From: Bacteroidota bacterium
GTDB taxonomy: Bacteria; Bacteroidota; Bacteroidia; NORP154
Length of the DNA: 34,841 bases
Assembly: GCA_022572355.1 (NCBI GenBank)
Contig: JACZWC010000045.1
Location: 1-34,841, forward strand
Reading direction: 5' to 3'
Shown here piece by piece: positions 17,316 through 26,900 of the stretch (within the stretch, counting starts at the first letter, position 1; each line of letters opens with the position of its first letter). The position numbers were made by a program, and so were the translations under genes. The notes beneath the pieces are model-generated. The model had not been told where the DNA came from. It ran no database searches and saw nothing but the letters and a program-made list of their open reading frames with translations.

Positions 17316-19346
17316 CTACACGCTAACTCCGATAATACAAACATCATCTACCTGAAGCTCGCTGCCTTTCCATTTATCAAAAAGTGCTGCTAACGCTTCC
17401 TTTTGTGCGGGCATGTTCTCATTCTGCCAACCTTGAAAATCTCCAATCAATCGTTTGGCCGAATATTTCTTACCCCTGGGGCCACCAAACTGATCTTGCC
17501 AGCCATCTGTACAGATGTAAATATGATCTCCTTTCTGAATGGAAAAGGAATGTGTGATGAAATTCCCTTTTGCCTCCTCAAAATACGCAATGGGCTGGCG
17601 TGTCGCCCTGATCTCCATCAAATTATCACCATGATACCTGATGGCTTCATGGCTATAATAATTGTGATTACTAATTCCTTCCCGTACAACATATAGTGGA
17701 TTATACGCCCCGGAATACTCAAGCATGTTGGTCTTTTTGTCCCAGATACAAATTGCTGCATCCATGCCATCCCGCGATTTTCCTTCGGTTGCCGACTGTC
17801 CCAACGCACTGATAATCCCCTTCTTCATTTCATCGAAAATAGTACCTGCCCTTGTAATTCCCTTCTCAATTACTATCTCATTGAGCAAGCTATTTCCGAT
17901 CATACTCATGAATGCGCCTGGAACGCCGTGCCCTGTACCATCAGCGGCTACCCAGATCAATTTTGAATCAGTTGTCTCATAAACCCAGTAAAAGTCACCG
18001 CTGACTATATCCTTAGGTTTAAAGAATATGAAGTAATCATCGAATACCCGATCACAATACTTGGTAGAGGGAAGGATCGCTTCCTGAATCCTTTGTGCAT
18101 AAAGGATGCTATCGGTAATATCCTTTTTTTGTTCTTCGATCGTCCACTTTTGTTTTCTAATGAGTTTGAATCTGGTGTAGAGGATAAAAGAGAACACGAA
18201 CATGAGTAGCAACACAATACCAATACCCGCGATGAACATTCGGTTCTTTCTTATTTCAGATCGCTGAATTTCTGAGTTCTTGCTCAGCAGTTCTATTCTT
18301 TGCTGCTTTTTTACGCTCTCATATTTCTGTTGCAATTCGGTAATCTGTTTGTGCCTCTTCTCGTTTAGAATACTGTCTCTCATTGTAGAGTGTAATCGAA
18401 AAAATTCATATGCTTTCTTATAATCACCACGGGCAAAGAATATACGCCCCAATGATCCGGATGTTTTGGCTATTACGTCGGCATTATTCGTTTCGAGGCT
18501 CATTTCATAGGCGCGATTGCAATATTGATAAGCCCTTTCATAATTCTCCAGAATGAAATAAATCTGGCCAACATTATTCAGCACGTTGGCTAACCCTCTT
18601 TTAGATTTGATCTCATCGTATATTTTGATGCAGTTCAAAAAATATTCTATCGCCAATCCATATTCCTCTCTGATTCGGTAAATAAACCCAATGTTGTTAA
18701 GAGAATTTGCAACACCGTCCAAATCACCTATCTCCTCTCTTATTTCTTTGCTCTTAAGATAATGCTCCAATGCTTCTTTGAGTTTATTCTGCTTTCTGTA
18801 GATGAGTCCAATATTATTGTACAAGCGAGCGATACTTTTCTTGTTGTCGAGTTCCAGCTCCATTTTCAGGCTCTTATTATAGTACTCCAACGCTTTTTCC
18901 TCCTGGAGCTGATTGCTATATACAAACCCAATGTTATTCAGAGCAAGTGCAATTCCCTTTTTGTCATCCAGTTCTTCGCAGATCTTCAGGCTTTCGTGGT
19001 ATTTTTCAAGTGCTTCTTTAATTCTTCCCGAAGATTCTTGAAAATACCCAAGATTGTTGAGTGCCCCTGCTTTCGTCCGGATATATGAAGTCAACTGTTC
19101 CCCAGAGGCAATAGGTATATTTTGCTCCGCGATTCTCAATGCGGCGAGGGTAAGACGCTTCGCTTCATTCATATCCTGCACATAGATCAACTCGACTTTT
19201 TCCAGAAGTAGTATCGCCCTTAGAGTATCCTCAATTTTATCAGTCAGAATATCCTCGATGGAATCCAACTTGCTTATGCCAAACATAGTTTGACACACCA
19301 TTACAAGCAAAATGACTGACAGGAGAGATTTATAAAATGATTGCAC
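17316..19346 (-). CDS. TPR-repeat membrane sensor with SpoIIE/PP2C phosphatase output
   Basis: A 676-residue predicted membrane phosphatase. A short signal or hydrophobic segment (5-23) precedes six TPR units with an exact 40-residue period, marked by NNLG/NNIG/NNVG/GSLG at 97, 137, 177, 217, 257 and 297. After a coiled coil (about 325-365) and one membrane helix (about 369-390) comes a PP2C domain (about 435-676). Its metal ligands are intact: D451 (SGDF), D469 (DGTGHG), D614 (CTDG) and D667/D668. The linker KDITDSILYAQRIQEAILP is nearly the same as in the propeller phosphatase at 33-3278. The start is GTG at 19346, since an in-frame TAA lies a few codons upstream and the next methionine is inside the hydrophobic segment. 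It is divergent from pyc across 146 bp. The TPR region should be periplasmic and is probably the sensor; the substrate is unknown. Confidence 0.9.
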   Translation of the reverse strand: MQSFYKSLLSVILLVMVCQTMFGISKLDSIEDILTDKIEDTLRAILLLEKVELIYVQDMNEAKRLTLAALRIAEQNIPIASGEQLTSYIRTKAGALNNLGYFQESSGRIKEALEKYHESLKICEELDDKKGIALALNNIGFVYSNQLQEEKALEYYNKSLKMELELDNKKSIARLYNNIGLIYRKQNKLKEALEHYLKSKEIREEIGDLDGVANSLNNIGFIYRIREEYGLAIEYFLNCIKIYDEIKSKRGLANVLNNVGQIYFILENYERAYQYCNRAYEMSLETNNADVIAKTSGSLGRIFFARGDYKKAYEFFRLHSTMRDSILNEKRHKQITELQQKYESVKKQQRIELLSKNSEIQRSEIRKNRMFIAGIGIVLLLMFVFSFILYTRFKLIRKQKWTIEEQKKDITDSILYAQRIQEAILPSTKYCDRVFDDYFIFFKPKDIVSGDFYWVYETTDSKLIWVAADGTGHGVPGAFMSMIGNSLLNEIVIEKGITRAGTIFDEMKKGIISALGQSATEGKSRDGMDAAICIWDKKTNMLEYSGAYNPLYVVREGISNHNYYSHEAIRYHGDNLMEIRATRQPIAYFEEAKGNFITHSFSIQKGDHIYICTDGWQDQFGGPRGKKYSAKRLIGDFQGWQNENMPAQKEALAALFDKWKGSELQVDDVCIIGVSV

Positions 19347-19492
19347 GATCTTCGTTTATACGTGAACAATCATCCAAGTTATCAATTATTAACATTGTTG
19401 AAAAATGCTGAGAACTTGTGAGTCATCTAAAAGCTTTTTACATTCAATTATTCTAATTTCAAGGCGGCTATTGAAATTGCAATTGTCTGAAC

Positions 19493-22400
19493 ATGAAAAT
19501 CAAGAAAATTCTCGTTGCCAACAGAGGTGAAATCGCTATACGGATCTTTCGATCGTGTGTAGAAATAGGACTGAGAACGGTTGCTATATACACTTTCGAG
19601 GACAGGTATTCGCAGCACAGGTATAAAGCGGATGAGTCTTATCAAATTGGGCGTGACGATAATCCATTAAAGCCTTATCTGGATATCGATGAGATCATTA
19701 ACCTGGCTAAATCAAAAAATATCGATGCGATCCATCCTGGATATGGCTTCTTGTCTGAGAATGCTGATTTCGCACAGAAGTGCATCGACAATGGCATCAT
19801 CTTCATTGGCCCGGATCCAAAAGTTATGCGCGCCCTGGGTGATAAGATCAAAGCCAAGGAGATTGCCGTAGAACAGGGTATTCCGGTGATTGAAAGCAGT
19901 GTAAAGAATCTTTCGAATGCCAAAGTAGCTGTTGCTGAAGCAAAGCGAATTGGTTTTCCCGTTATGCTCAAGGCAGCATCGGGGGGGGGTGGACGTGGAA
20001 TGCGGGTTGTTCGAAGTGCAGGAGAGGTTGAAAATGCTTTCAATGAAGGAAGGAGGGAGGCGCTAAATGCCTTTGGTGACGATACCATGTTCCTGGAGAA
20101 GTATGTAGAAGAACCCAAGCATATTGAAGTTCAAATTGTAGGTGATCGACATGGTAATCTGGTACACCTTTTTGAGCGGGATTGTTCAGTGCAAAGGCGC
20201 TATCAGAAAGTGGTGGAAATGGCACCATCCTTTGGAATAGCAGATGAAATTAGGGAGAAGCTATACGAATACGCTTTAAAAATTACGCGCGCTGTTAACT
20301 ACAATAATGTAGGCACTGTGGAATTTCTTCTCGACAAAAGCGGAGGAATATATTTTATAGAAGTTAATCCGCGTATTCAGGTGGAGCACACGGTTACTGA
20401 AATGATTACGAATATAGACCTGGTCAAAACGCAGCTTTTTATAGCTGGCGGATACAAGCTTTCAGATACCCAAATTAAGATCAGCAGCCAGGAAAGCCTC
20501 TCTACCACTGGCTTTGCAATTCAATGCCGGATCACTACTGAAGACCCGGAAAATGATTTTGTACCGGATTATGGAACTATTATTACATACCGGAGTGCTG
20601 CGGGTTTTGGTATTCGGCTGGACGTGGGAAGCTTATACCTGGGGGTAAAGGTGAGTCCTTTCTTTGATTCTTTGCTGGTGAAGGTTTCTGCCCACTCACG
20701 TACGCTGGATGGAGCTTGCCGGAAAATGGATCGCGCCTTGAGGGAATTCAGGATCAGGGGAGTTAAAACAAATATTCAGTTTCTCGAGAATATTATCAAA
20801 CACGAGACATTCAGAAATGGCAAGGCCAATGTCAATTTTATTGAGAATTCCAGTGAGCTATTTGTATTTGACCGGCGCCTCGATCGAGCTACCAAAGCAG
20901 TAAAATACCTAGGGGAAATCATCGTAAATGGCAACCCGGATGTAAAATATATAGACGAGAATAAGCAATTTACGACCCCCATTGTTCCTGAGTTTGATCC
21001 TTACGGTAAATTTCCAAAGGGAACCAAAGATTTACTCACCCAGCTTGGGCCGGAAGGTTTTTCAGCGTGGTTGAAGAAGGAAAAGAAGATTCATTATACG
21101 GATACAACCATGCGTGACGCCCATCAATCATTGTTGGCTACGCGCATGCGCTCATACGACATGCTCAAGGTGGCAGAGAGTTACGCAAAGAATCACCCAC
21201 ATATATTTAGCATGGAAGTATGGGGCGGTGCAACTTTTGATGTTTGCCTCAGGTTTCTCTATGAGAACCCCTGGAAGCGCCTGGCTGATATGAGGGTGGC
21301 GATGCCCAATATTTTGCTTCAAATGCTTATACGTGGTTCCAATGGAGTGGGGTACTCTGCTTATCCTGATAATCTGATAGAGTCTTTTGTGGAGAAATCC
21401 TGGGATACGGGCGTTGACTTGTTCAGGATTTTTGACTCTCTGAATTGGATGAAAAACATCGCACCATGCATTAAATACGTCCGCAAGAGAACAGGTGGTA
21501 TCGCGGAGGGCGCTATTTGCTACACGGGGGATATCATGGATAAATCCAGGACTAAATACTCATTGGATTACTATATCAGGCTGGCAAAAGATATTGAAAA
21601 TGCCGGGGCTCATATCCTGGCTATAAAAGACATGGCTGGATTGCTGAAGCCATATGCAGCCAAGGAACTTGTAAGCGCATTGAAGGCCAATATTAAAATA
21701 CCCATTCATCTGCATACACATGACACATCTTCTCTGCAGGCCGCCACATACCTGATGGCTATAGAAGCTGGCGTGGATGTAATAGATGTCGCCTTAGGTG
21801 GCTTGTCAGGACTCACTTCACAGCCTAATTTTAATTCCATTGTCGAAATGTTGAAGTTTCACAAGCGCAGTAATGAATTTGACATAGATTCACTTAACGC
21901 ATTTTCGAATTATTGGGAAAATGTTCGAGAATTGTATTATCCTTTTGAATCGGGGTTAAAAGCTGGAACTGCGGAAGTATTTAGGCATGAAATCCCGGGA
22001 GGCCAATATTCAAATCTTAGGCCGCAGGCTATTGCACTGGGTTTGGGTGAGAAGTTTGATGAGATTAAACAAACTTATGAAGTGGTCAATGAACTATTCG
22101 GTGATGTGATAAAAGTTACGCCGAGTTCAAAGGTGGTAGGGGACATGGCGTTGTACATGGTGTCAAATGGACTTACAAAAGAGGATGTGATGGAGAGAGG
22201 AGATACCATATCTTTTCCTGAGTCTGTACAGGCATTTTTTATGGGGGATCTGGGTCAGACTGTAGGCGGCTTTCCGAAGAAATTGCAAAAGATCATATTG
22301 AAGGATAAGAAGCCCTATACAAACAGGCCAAACGCTCACCTCGAACCGGTGGATCTAGACGCGGAATTTGAAGAGTTCCTGAAAAAGTTTCAGCCAAAAT

Positions 22401-22945
22401 TTGACAGGGAGTTGGTGTATACAGATTTTCTATCCTATAAGCTCTATCCAAAGGTTTATGAGGATGCATGGAATATACACCTGAAATATGGTGACGTAGC
22501 CCGGATACCAACAAAAAACTTCTTCTTTGGCATGAAGCTCAACGAAGAGACGATCATAGAGATTGGCCCTGGTAAAAACATCATCGTCAAGTTGTTGTCT
22601 ATTGGCCCACCAAATGAAGAGGGGATAAGAACAGTATTTTTCAAGATCAATGGCCAGACCAGGAATATCGATGTGCTGGATCGTTCATTGGAGGTTGAGA
22701 AAGTGGAAAACCTCAAAGTTGAATCTGGTAACCCAAAACAAATTGGTGCTCCCTTGCAGGGGCTTCTTTCCAAAATAATGGTAAAGAAAGATCAAAAGGT
22801 TAAAAAGAACGAACCCTTATTTGTAATTGAAGCTATGAAGATGGAAACCACGATAACTGCTCCGGAAGGAGTGAAGATCAAAGCTTTAAATTTGAAGGAA
22901 GGAACGATGGTAAATGCTGAAGACCTTGTTATTACTTTGAACTAA
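19493..22945 (+). CDS. pyc: Pyruvate carboxylase
   Basis: A single-chain 1150-residue pyruvate carboxylase, which converts pyruvate, bicarbonate and ATP to oxaloacetate for anaplerosis and gluconeogenesis. The biotin carboxylase domain (about 1-455) shows the glycine loop ASGGGGRGM (162-170) and the ATP-grasp acids in VEFLL and FIEVNPRIQVEHT. The carboxyltransferase domain (about 530-810) begins with DTTMRDAHQS and contains the metal ligands in HLHTHDTS and the lysine in AIKDMAGLL that is carbamylated in the family. The C-terminal carrier domain holds the biotin lysine K1116 in EAMKMET. All domains and their order are typical. The glycine loop is encoded partly by a run of nine G (19981-19989), which is intact in frame. 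The start ATG at 19493 gives the standard MKIKKILVANRGEIA. The stop is one base from that of the convergent TPR gene. Confidence 0.97.
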   Translation: MKIKKILVANRGEIAIRIFRSCVEIGLRTVAIYTFEDRYSQHRYKADESYQIGRDDNPLKPYLDIDEIINLAKSKNIDAIHPGYGFLSENADFAQKCIDNGIIFIGPDPKVMRALGDKIKAKEIAVEQGIPVIESSVKNLSNAKVAVAEAKRIGFPVMLKAASGGGGRGMRVVRSAGEVENAFNEGRREALNAFGDDTMFLEKYVEEPKHIEVQIVGDRHGNLVHLFERDCSVQRRYQKVVEMAPSFGIADEIREKLYEYALKITRAVNYNNVGTVEFLLDKSGGIYFIEVNPRIQVEHTVTEMITNIDLVKTQLFIAGGYKLSDTQIKISSQESLSTTGFAIQCRITTEDPENDFVPDYGTIITYRSAAGFGIRLDVGSLYLGVKVSPFFDSLLVKVSAHSRTLDGACRKMDRALREFRIRGVKTNIQFLENIIKHETFRNGKANVNFIENSSELFVFDRRLDRATKAVKYLGEIIVNGNPDVKYIDENKQFTTPIVPEFDPYGKFPKGTKDLLTQLGPEGFSAWLKKEKKIHYTDTTMRDAHQSLLATRMRSYDMLKVAESYAKNHPHIFSMEVWGGATFDVCLRFLYENPWKRLADMRVAMPNILLQMLIRGSNGVGYSAYPDNLIESFVEKSWDTGVDLFRIFDSLNWMKNIAPCIKYVRKRTGGIAEGAICYTGDIMDKSRTKYSLDYYIRLAKDIENAGAHILAIKDMAGLLKPYAAKELVSALKANIKIPIHLHTHDTSSLQAATYLMAIEAGVDVIDVALGGLSGLTSQPNFNSIVEMLKFHKRSNEFDIDSLNAFSNYWENVRELYYPFESGLKAGTAEVFRHEIPGGQYSNLRPQAIALGLGEKFDEIKQTYEVVNELFGDVIKVTPSSKVVGDMALYMVSNGLTKEDVMERGDTISFPESVQAFFMGDLGQTVGGFPKKLQKIILKDKKPYTNRPNAHLEPVDLDAEFEEFLKKFQPKFDRELVYTDFLSYKLYPKVYEDAWNIHLKYGDVARIPTKNFFFGMKLNEETIIEIGPGKNIIVKLLSIGPPNEEGIRTVFFKINGQTRNIDVLDRSLEVEKVENLKVESGNPKQIGAPLQGLLSKIMVKKDQKVKKNEPLFVIEAMKMETTITAPEGVKIKALNLKEGTMVNAEDLVITLN

Positions 22946-22946
22946 G

Positions 22947-23357
22947 TCACCTGTGTTTCTCGCAATGTTCGTTCATTTCGTAAATGGCTGGCCTGAATTC
23001 CATTTTCTTGGCAATCTTTAAATCTTTGCAGCCACCTTCAATGTCACCCATGAAAATCTTGCATCTGCCACGACCGAAGTAAGCTTCTGCATATTCATCG
23101 TTCATCAGGATGGTTTTATTATAGTCCAGTCTTGCGCTTTTGTATTGTTTTTGCTCAAATTTAGCATTGCCTCTATTGAAATAAGCGTAGTCTGCATTTT
23201 CATCCATTTCAATGGCCTTGTTGTAAGCTTCAATCGCCGCATCGTAGTTTTTTCTATACAGCTGTTTGTTGCCTTCAAAATACCAGGCAAAGGATGAGTT
23301 TTGCGAAAAAGCCGAAAAACCGGCAAGCATTAATAGAATGATGAGAACTGATTTCAT
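22947..23357 (-). CDS. Small secreted TPR-repeat protein
   Basis: A 136-residue protein with a clear signal peptide (MKSVLIILLMLAGFSAFSQ) and about two to three TPR units (roughly 25-125), with typical helices such as YDAAIEAYNKAIEMD and YAEAYFGRGRCKIFMGD. Two late cysteines (C115 region and C133) could form a disulfide. It is probably a periplasmic or outer-membrane-associated protein-protein interaction module; no partner is evident. It starts at ATG 23357 and its stop is one base from the pyc stop, so the two transcripts must converge. Sequence alone does not assign a role. Confidence 0.85.
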   Translation of the reverse strand: MKSVLIILLMLAGFSAFSQNSSFAWYFEGNKQLYRKNYDAAIEAYNKAIEMDENADYAYFNRGNAKFEQKQYKSARLDYNKTILMNDEYAEAYFGRGRCKIFMGDIEGGCKDLKIAKKMEFRPAIYEMNEHCEKHR

Positions 23358-23455
23358 AAGCCTGAATCTTCTTGCATTTGAACGTTGGCTAAAATACGCT
23401 TTTTCATATATTTAAAGTGGGTTGATTACAAAACAATCTTAGTGAAGCTTTGCGT

Positions 23456-23500
23456 CTTTGAGTCTTAGTGGCGATCTTTTCTTGCCACAAAGGCACAAAG
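23456..23500. repeat. Imperfect inverted repeat between TPR and YccV-like genes
   Basis: Two 17-nt arms, 23456-23472 (ctttgagtcttagtggc) and 23484-23500 (gccacaaaggcacaaag), match as inverted repeats at 14 of 17 positions around an 11-nt loop. The gap lies between two divergently read genes (23357 minus, 23589 plus), so it is not a terminator site for either. The ctttg/caaag-rich wording resembles dispersed intergenic repeats I recall from this phylum, but copy number cannot be judged here. Confidence 0.5.
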
Positions 23501-23588
23501 TCTGGAAGAAACACTAAGAATTACTTTAATTTGATTAGTTTTCAGTACCGGGATATAAACCTAAATCTTTTATGTCGTGGCTGCAAAA

Positions 23589-23912
23589 ATGATACCATTG
23601 GAAACTTCAAACAAATATATCTTTCAAACTGGTGAACTTATTCATCATAAGAAGTATGATTACCGGGGAGTAATTGTGTCAATGGATCCGGTTTGCACTG
23701 CCGAGGATGCATGGTATAACAGTAATAAAAGCCAGCCGGACAAGGATCAGCCATGGTATCATGTGCTGGTGGATAAAACGGATAGCGCTACCTATGTTGC
23801 TGAAGAGAATCTTGAATATTCTGAGATCAAATCACCTATTGTACACCCGCAAGTTGAGGAGATATTTGCCGTGTTTCACAATGGTAAATACCATCGTTTT
23901 TCGTTGAACTAG
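23589..23912 (+). CDS. YccV-like / HspQ-family protein (hemimethylated-DNA-binding domain fold)
   Basis: A 107-residue protein dominated by a YccV-like domain: FQTGELIHHKKYDYRGVIV, then DQPWYHVLVD and TYVAEENL are the family hallmarks. The E. coli relative HspQ was first described as a hemimethylated-DNA-binding protein and later linked to the Lon protease and DnaA degradation. Whether either role holds in Bacteroidota is not known to me. I start it at ATG 23589 after an A-rich stretch; an in-frame GTG at 23577 would add four residues. It has no signal peptide, so it is cytoplasmic. It stands alone, and its stop is 8 bp from that of the convergent giant gene. Confidence 0.87.
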   Translation: MIPLETSNKYIFQTGELIHHKKYDYRGVIVSMDPVCTAEDAWYNSNKSQPDKDQPWYHVLVDKTDSATYVAEENLEYSEIKSPIVHPQVEEIFAVFHNGKYHRFSLN

Positions 23913-23920
23913 GTGTTCCG

Positions 23921-26900
23921 TTATCTGTTGAACTTCAAGGTAACCGTTCTCTCTTTTGCTATACTGATACTGGCCAAGTATGCTCCACCGGGTAAATCAG
24001 TTAGATCAATCGATATTGTCCCCTCTTCTATTTCAAAATAACCTGTTGAGTTCACTTCCTGGCCCAGAATATTGTAGATGTCAATTCTTACATTGCTCAG
24101 TTCTGATAAATTGAAACTGACAAATGCTTCATTTCCTTTTGTATATAAGTGAATATTCATCTCATCGAGGTCTGTATTTCCAATTCCAACAGGATCTTCA
24201 GCAACGTTGATGATATCCGAAACCAAATCTGAACAAGGACCATTGTAAATAGTGAATACAACGGGATAGTTACCCATGGCGGGGTATATGTGAATCGGAT
24301 TCTCATCCAAGGAGGATTCTCCATCGCCAAAGTCCCAGTAATACGATACACCTCCATTAGATATATTGGTAAACTGCACTTCGGCAGGAAGGCCTGTTGT
24401 ACCAGATATGAATCCTGCTGACAGAACAAGTCCATCGTTAATGGTAATTGGGGGAATGTTATTTGTACATAAATCAGCATCTGTTATGGTTACGCTGTAA
24501 ATCCCAGCTTGCAAATTGAATAAGTCTTCAGAGGTTGATCCTGTCGACCACAAATAACTAAAAGGTGGTGTTCCTCCTGTTACAGAAAGATCAATGGATC
24601 CATCTCCTTCCCCAAAGCAGCTTAGATCTTCTTCAGCAAATCCTATTGCAATAGAATCTGGCTGAACTATTATTATGTTCTCGTTTTTCGTACATCCATT
24701 GAAGTCTGTAATGGTAACATTATACGCTCCTGAAGAGATACCTGTTATGTCTTGAGTTGTCATTCCATTAGACCATATAAAAGTGTAAGGTGTGGTGCCT
24801 CCTGATACATTCAGGTCAATGGAGCCGTCATTGTCTCCATAGCAACTGGCATCAGTTTTCAAAGGATTGGTTGAAATAGACGATGGTTCTATAATCATCA
24901 AACTCTCTTCCGCTTCTCCGCACATTGCGTTGGGTTGGTTGATGTGTACGAAATAGGCTCCTCCGTCGAGATTCTTTAGTGTGTCAGCGGTGAGCGAACT
25001 TGTGGTCACCTTGAGTGTGTCGCCATTCGAGTTCGTCCAAATGTAATCCCATGGGCCTGGGTCTTGGCCCATAGCAAAAGCGTATCCATCTCCACTGCCT
25101 GTACAGGCTGGGTCAATTCCGATCATTGTGATTGGCTCATCCAGATGAATCATAAATCTAGGAATCGAATTAAGCACCGCTACTGTAAAAGTATAGGAGG
25201 TGTCGGTTTTTAAATCAGTAATATCTCCTGTTACGAGATCTTCCATCGTCAAACATGCCCCTGCCGGAATAGAATTCAAGAAGTTTTCTATGTCAATTGT
25301 ATATGTGCCCGTTGTGTTGAATAAAACTTTTACGGCAATACTAAAGGATGTTATTGAGTCCGGAAGGCTATTTATCACCAGATCGGCTGTGTCAACAACC
25401 GTGGAGATATTGGGCGCCAGTGGATTTGCATTTAAGAGTTTATAAGCATCGTAACTGTCCAGGCCTTCTGATGCGCCCGGAACCAGCCGAATAACTGTTT
25501 CATCTGTTATACTATTGGCAGTTATCTTCAACCGCAAAAATTCATACATCTGATTTTGAACTTTCAGAAAGGATACATCAGTTGTCGATTTTACGGTTTC
25601 TGTAGTTGTCAACACCGGACTGCTCCCCGTTGTTTGAATCCAAAACCCTTGAGATGAAGCAATATCCTTTGTTCCTCCATTCGTGCCAGGGCCGCCTGCA
25701 GGATAAGTAGCATATGTGCCACCTTCTTTATAAATATAGAATGTGGAGGCGACATTGGTCTTTGTCCATCCAGCCGCATCCCAATCTATGGAAGATGCAT
25801 ATGGGTTTCCAACCATGTTCCAACCATCTTCAGAAGGAGGCTGTCCTGGATCATCTGTATAAGTGATTGGCAATGATATATTACCAGTGTTGGCTGGGCC
25901 TTTAACAGCAAAAGTCAAGGGAATAGGTCCCAAATAGCACCAATATCCTTTGCCTACGGTAATTGGGTTTGATATATCTGTGGGAGCCGTGTAACCATTG
26001 TCGTTCGTTCCCAACACCGTTTCATTGTAAGTATACATTGAAACGAAACTGAAAAGAGGATCGGTTGAGCCAGGAAAGCCGGAGGTTCCAAAATCATCTC
26101 CCCAGTTTGCAAGTGTTTGGCCACTAACCGGAGATGACAAAAACCTCCAACTATTGGATCCAGGTGTAACATATCTCTGAACAGTAATATCGCCTGAAAT
26201 GGCGCCGCCTGTTATTTCGCCAATCCTGGCAGTGGCGCTGGCATCAGAGACTAAAGTCAGGTTGCCGCCGGTGGTCAGGGTACCCAATGAAAGGGTAAGT
26301 GTTCCTGTAATACTTTGAGCGCTTGAAATTGAAACACCACCATTGCTGTTATTAATTGTTAAATGTGCGAAGTTTGAATTGGAACTTCCCGATATTGTCT
26401 GTGCAGATGAGCCCTGTAAAACAACTGTGTCAGTACCCGCGGTGAATGTTCCGGTATTGCTCCAATTTCCTGCTAATGTCATAGTAAATCCACCTGAGCT
26501 GAGAGTTCCAGAGGAAATAGTGATATTGCCAGTAACATTGCTGGTGGTGATCGCAGCACCCAACGTAACTCCCGAACTGTTGTTGAAAGTGATATCGTTG
26601 TAAGTTATATTACTACTTAGATTGAGTGTTTGTGCAGCCGATCCATTCAAGTTTAATGTGCTGCTGGTGCCCGCTGCAAATTTCCCGGCTGTATTTTGCA
26701 CGAGGTTGCCCCCTAAATTCAGTGTACTCGCGCCGTCAGTCATGTCTATTAATGCTGTACTTGCTGTAGTGGCAATCAGGTTAATATTTGAAGTTACATT
26801 CATAACAGCAGTACCAGAGAGCCTGACTACCGTATTGGCCGATGATCCGTCCCCGTTGATATCAATGACGTCACTTACTGTAAAAGTTACTCCGGTCAAT

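Noticed and set aside
24430..25000. Regularly spaced repeats in the giant genes as a CRISPR array
   Set aside because: The periodicity follows protein domains (SprB-like, PKD-like), units are diverged in DNA and continuous in frame, and no short identical repeats with unique spacers exist.
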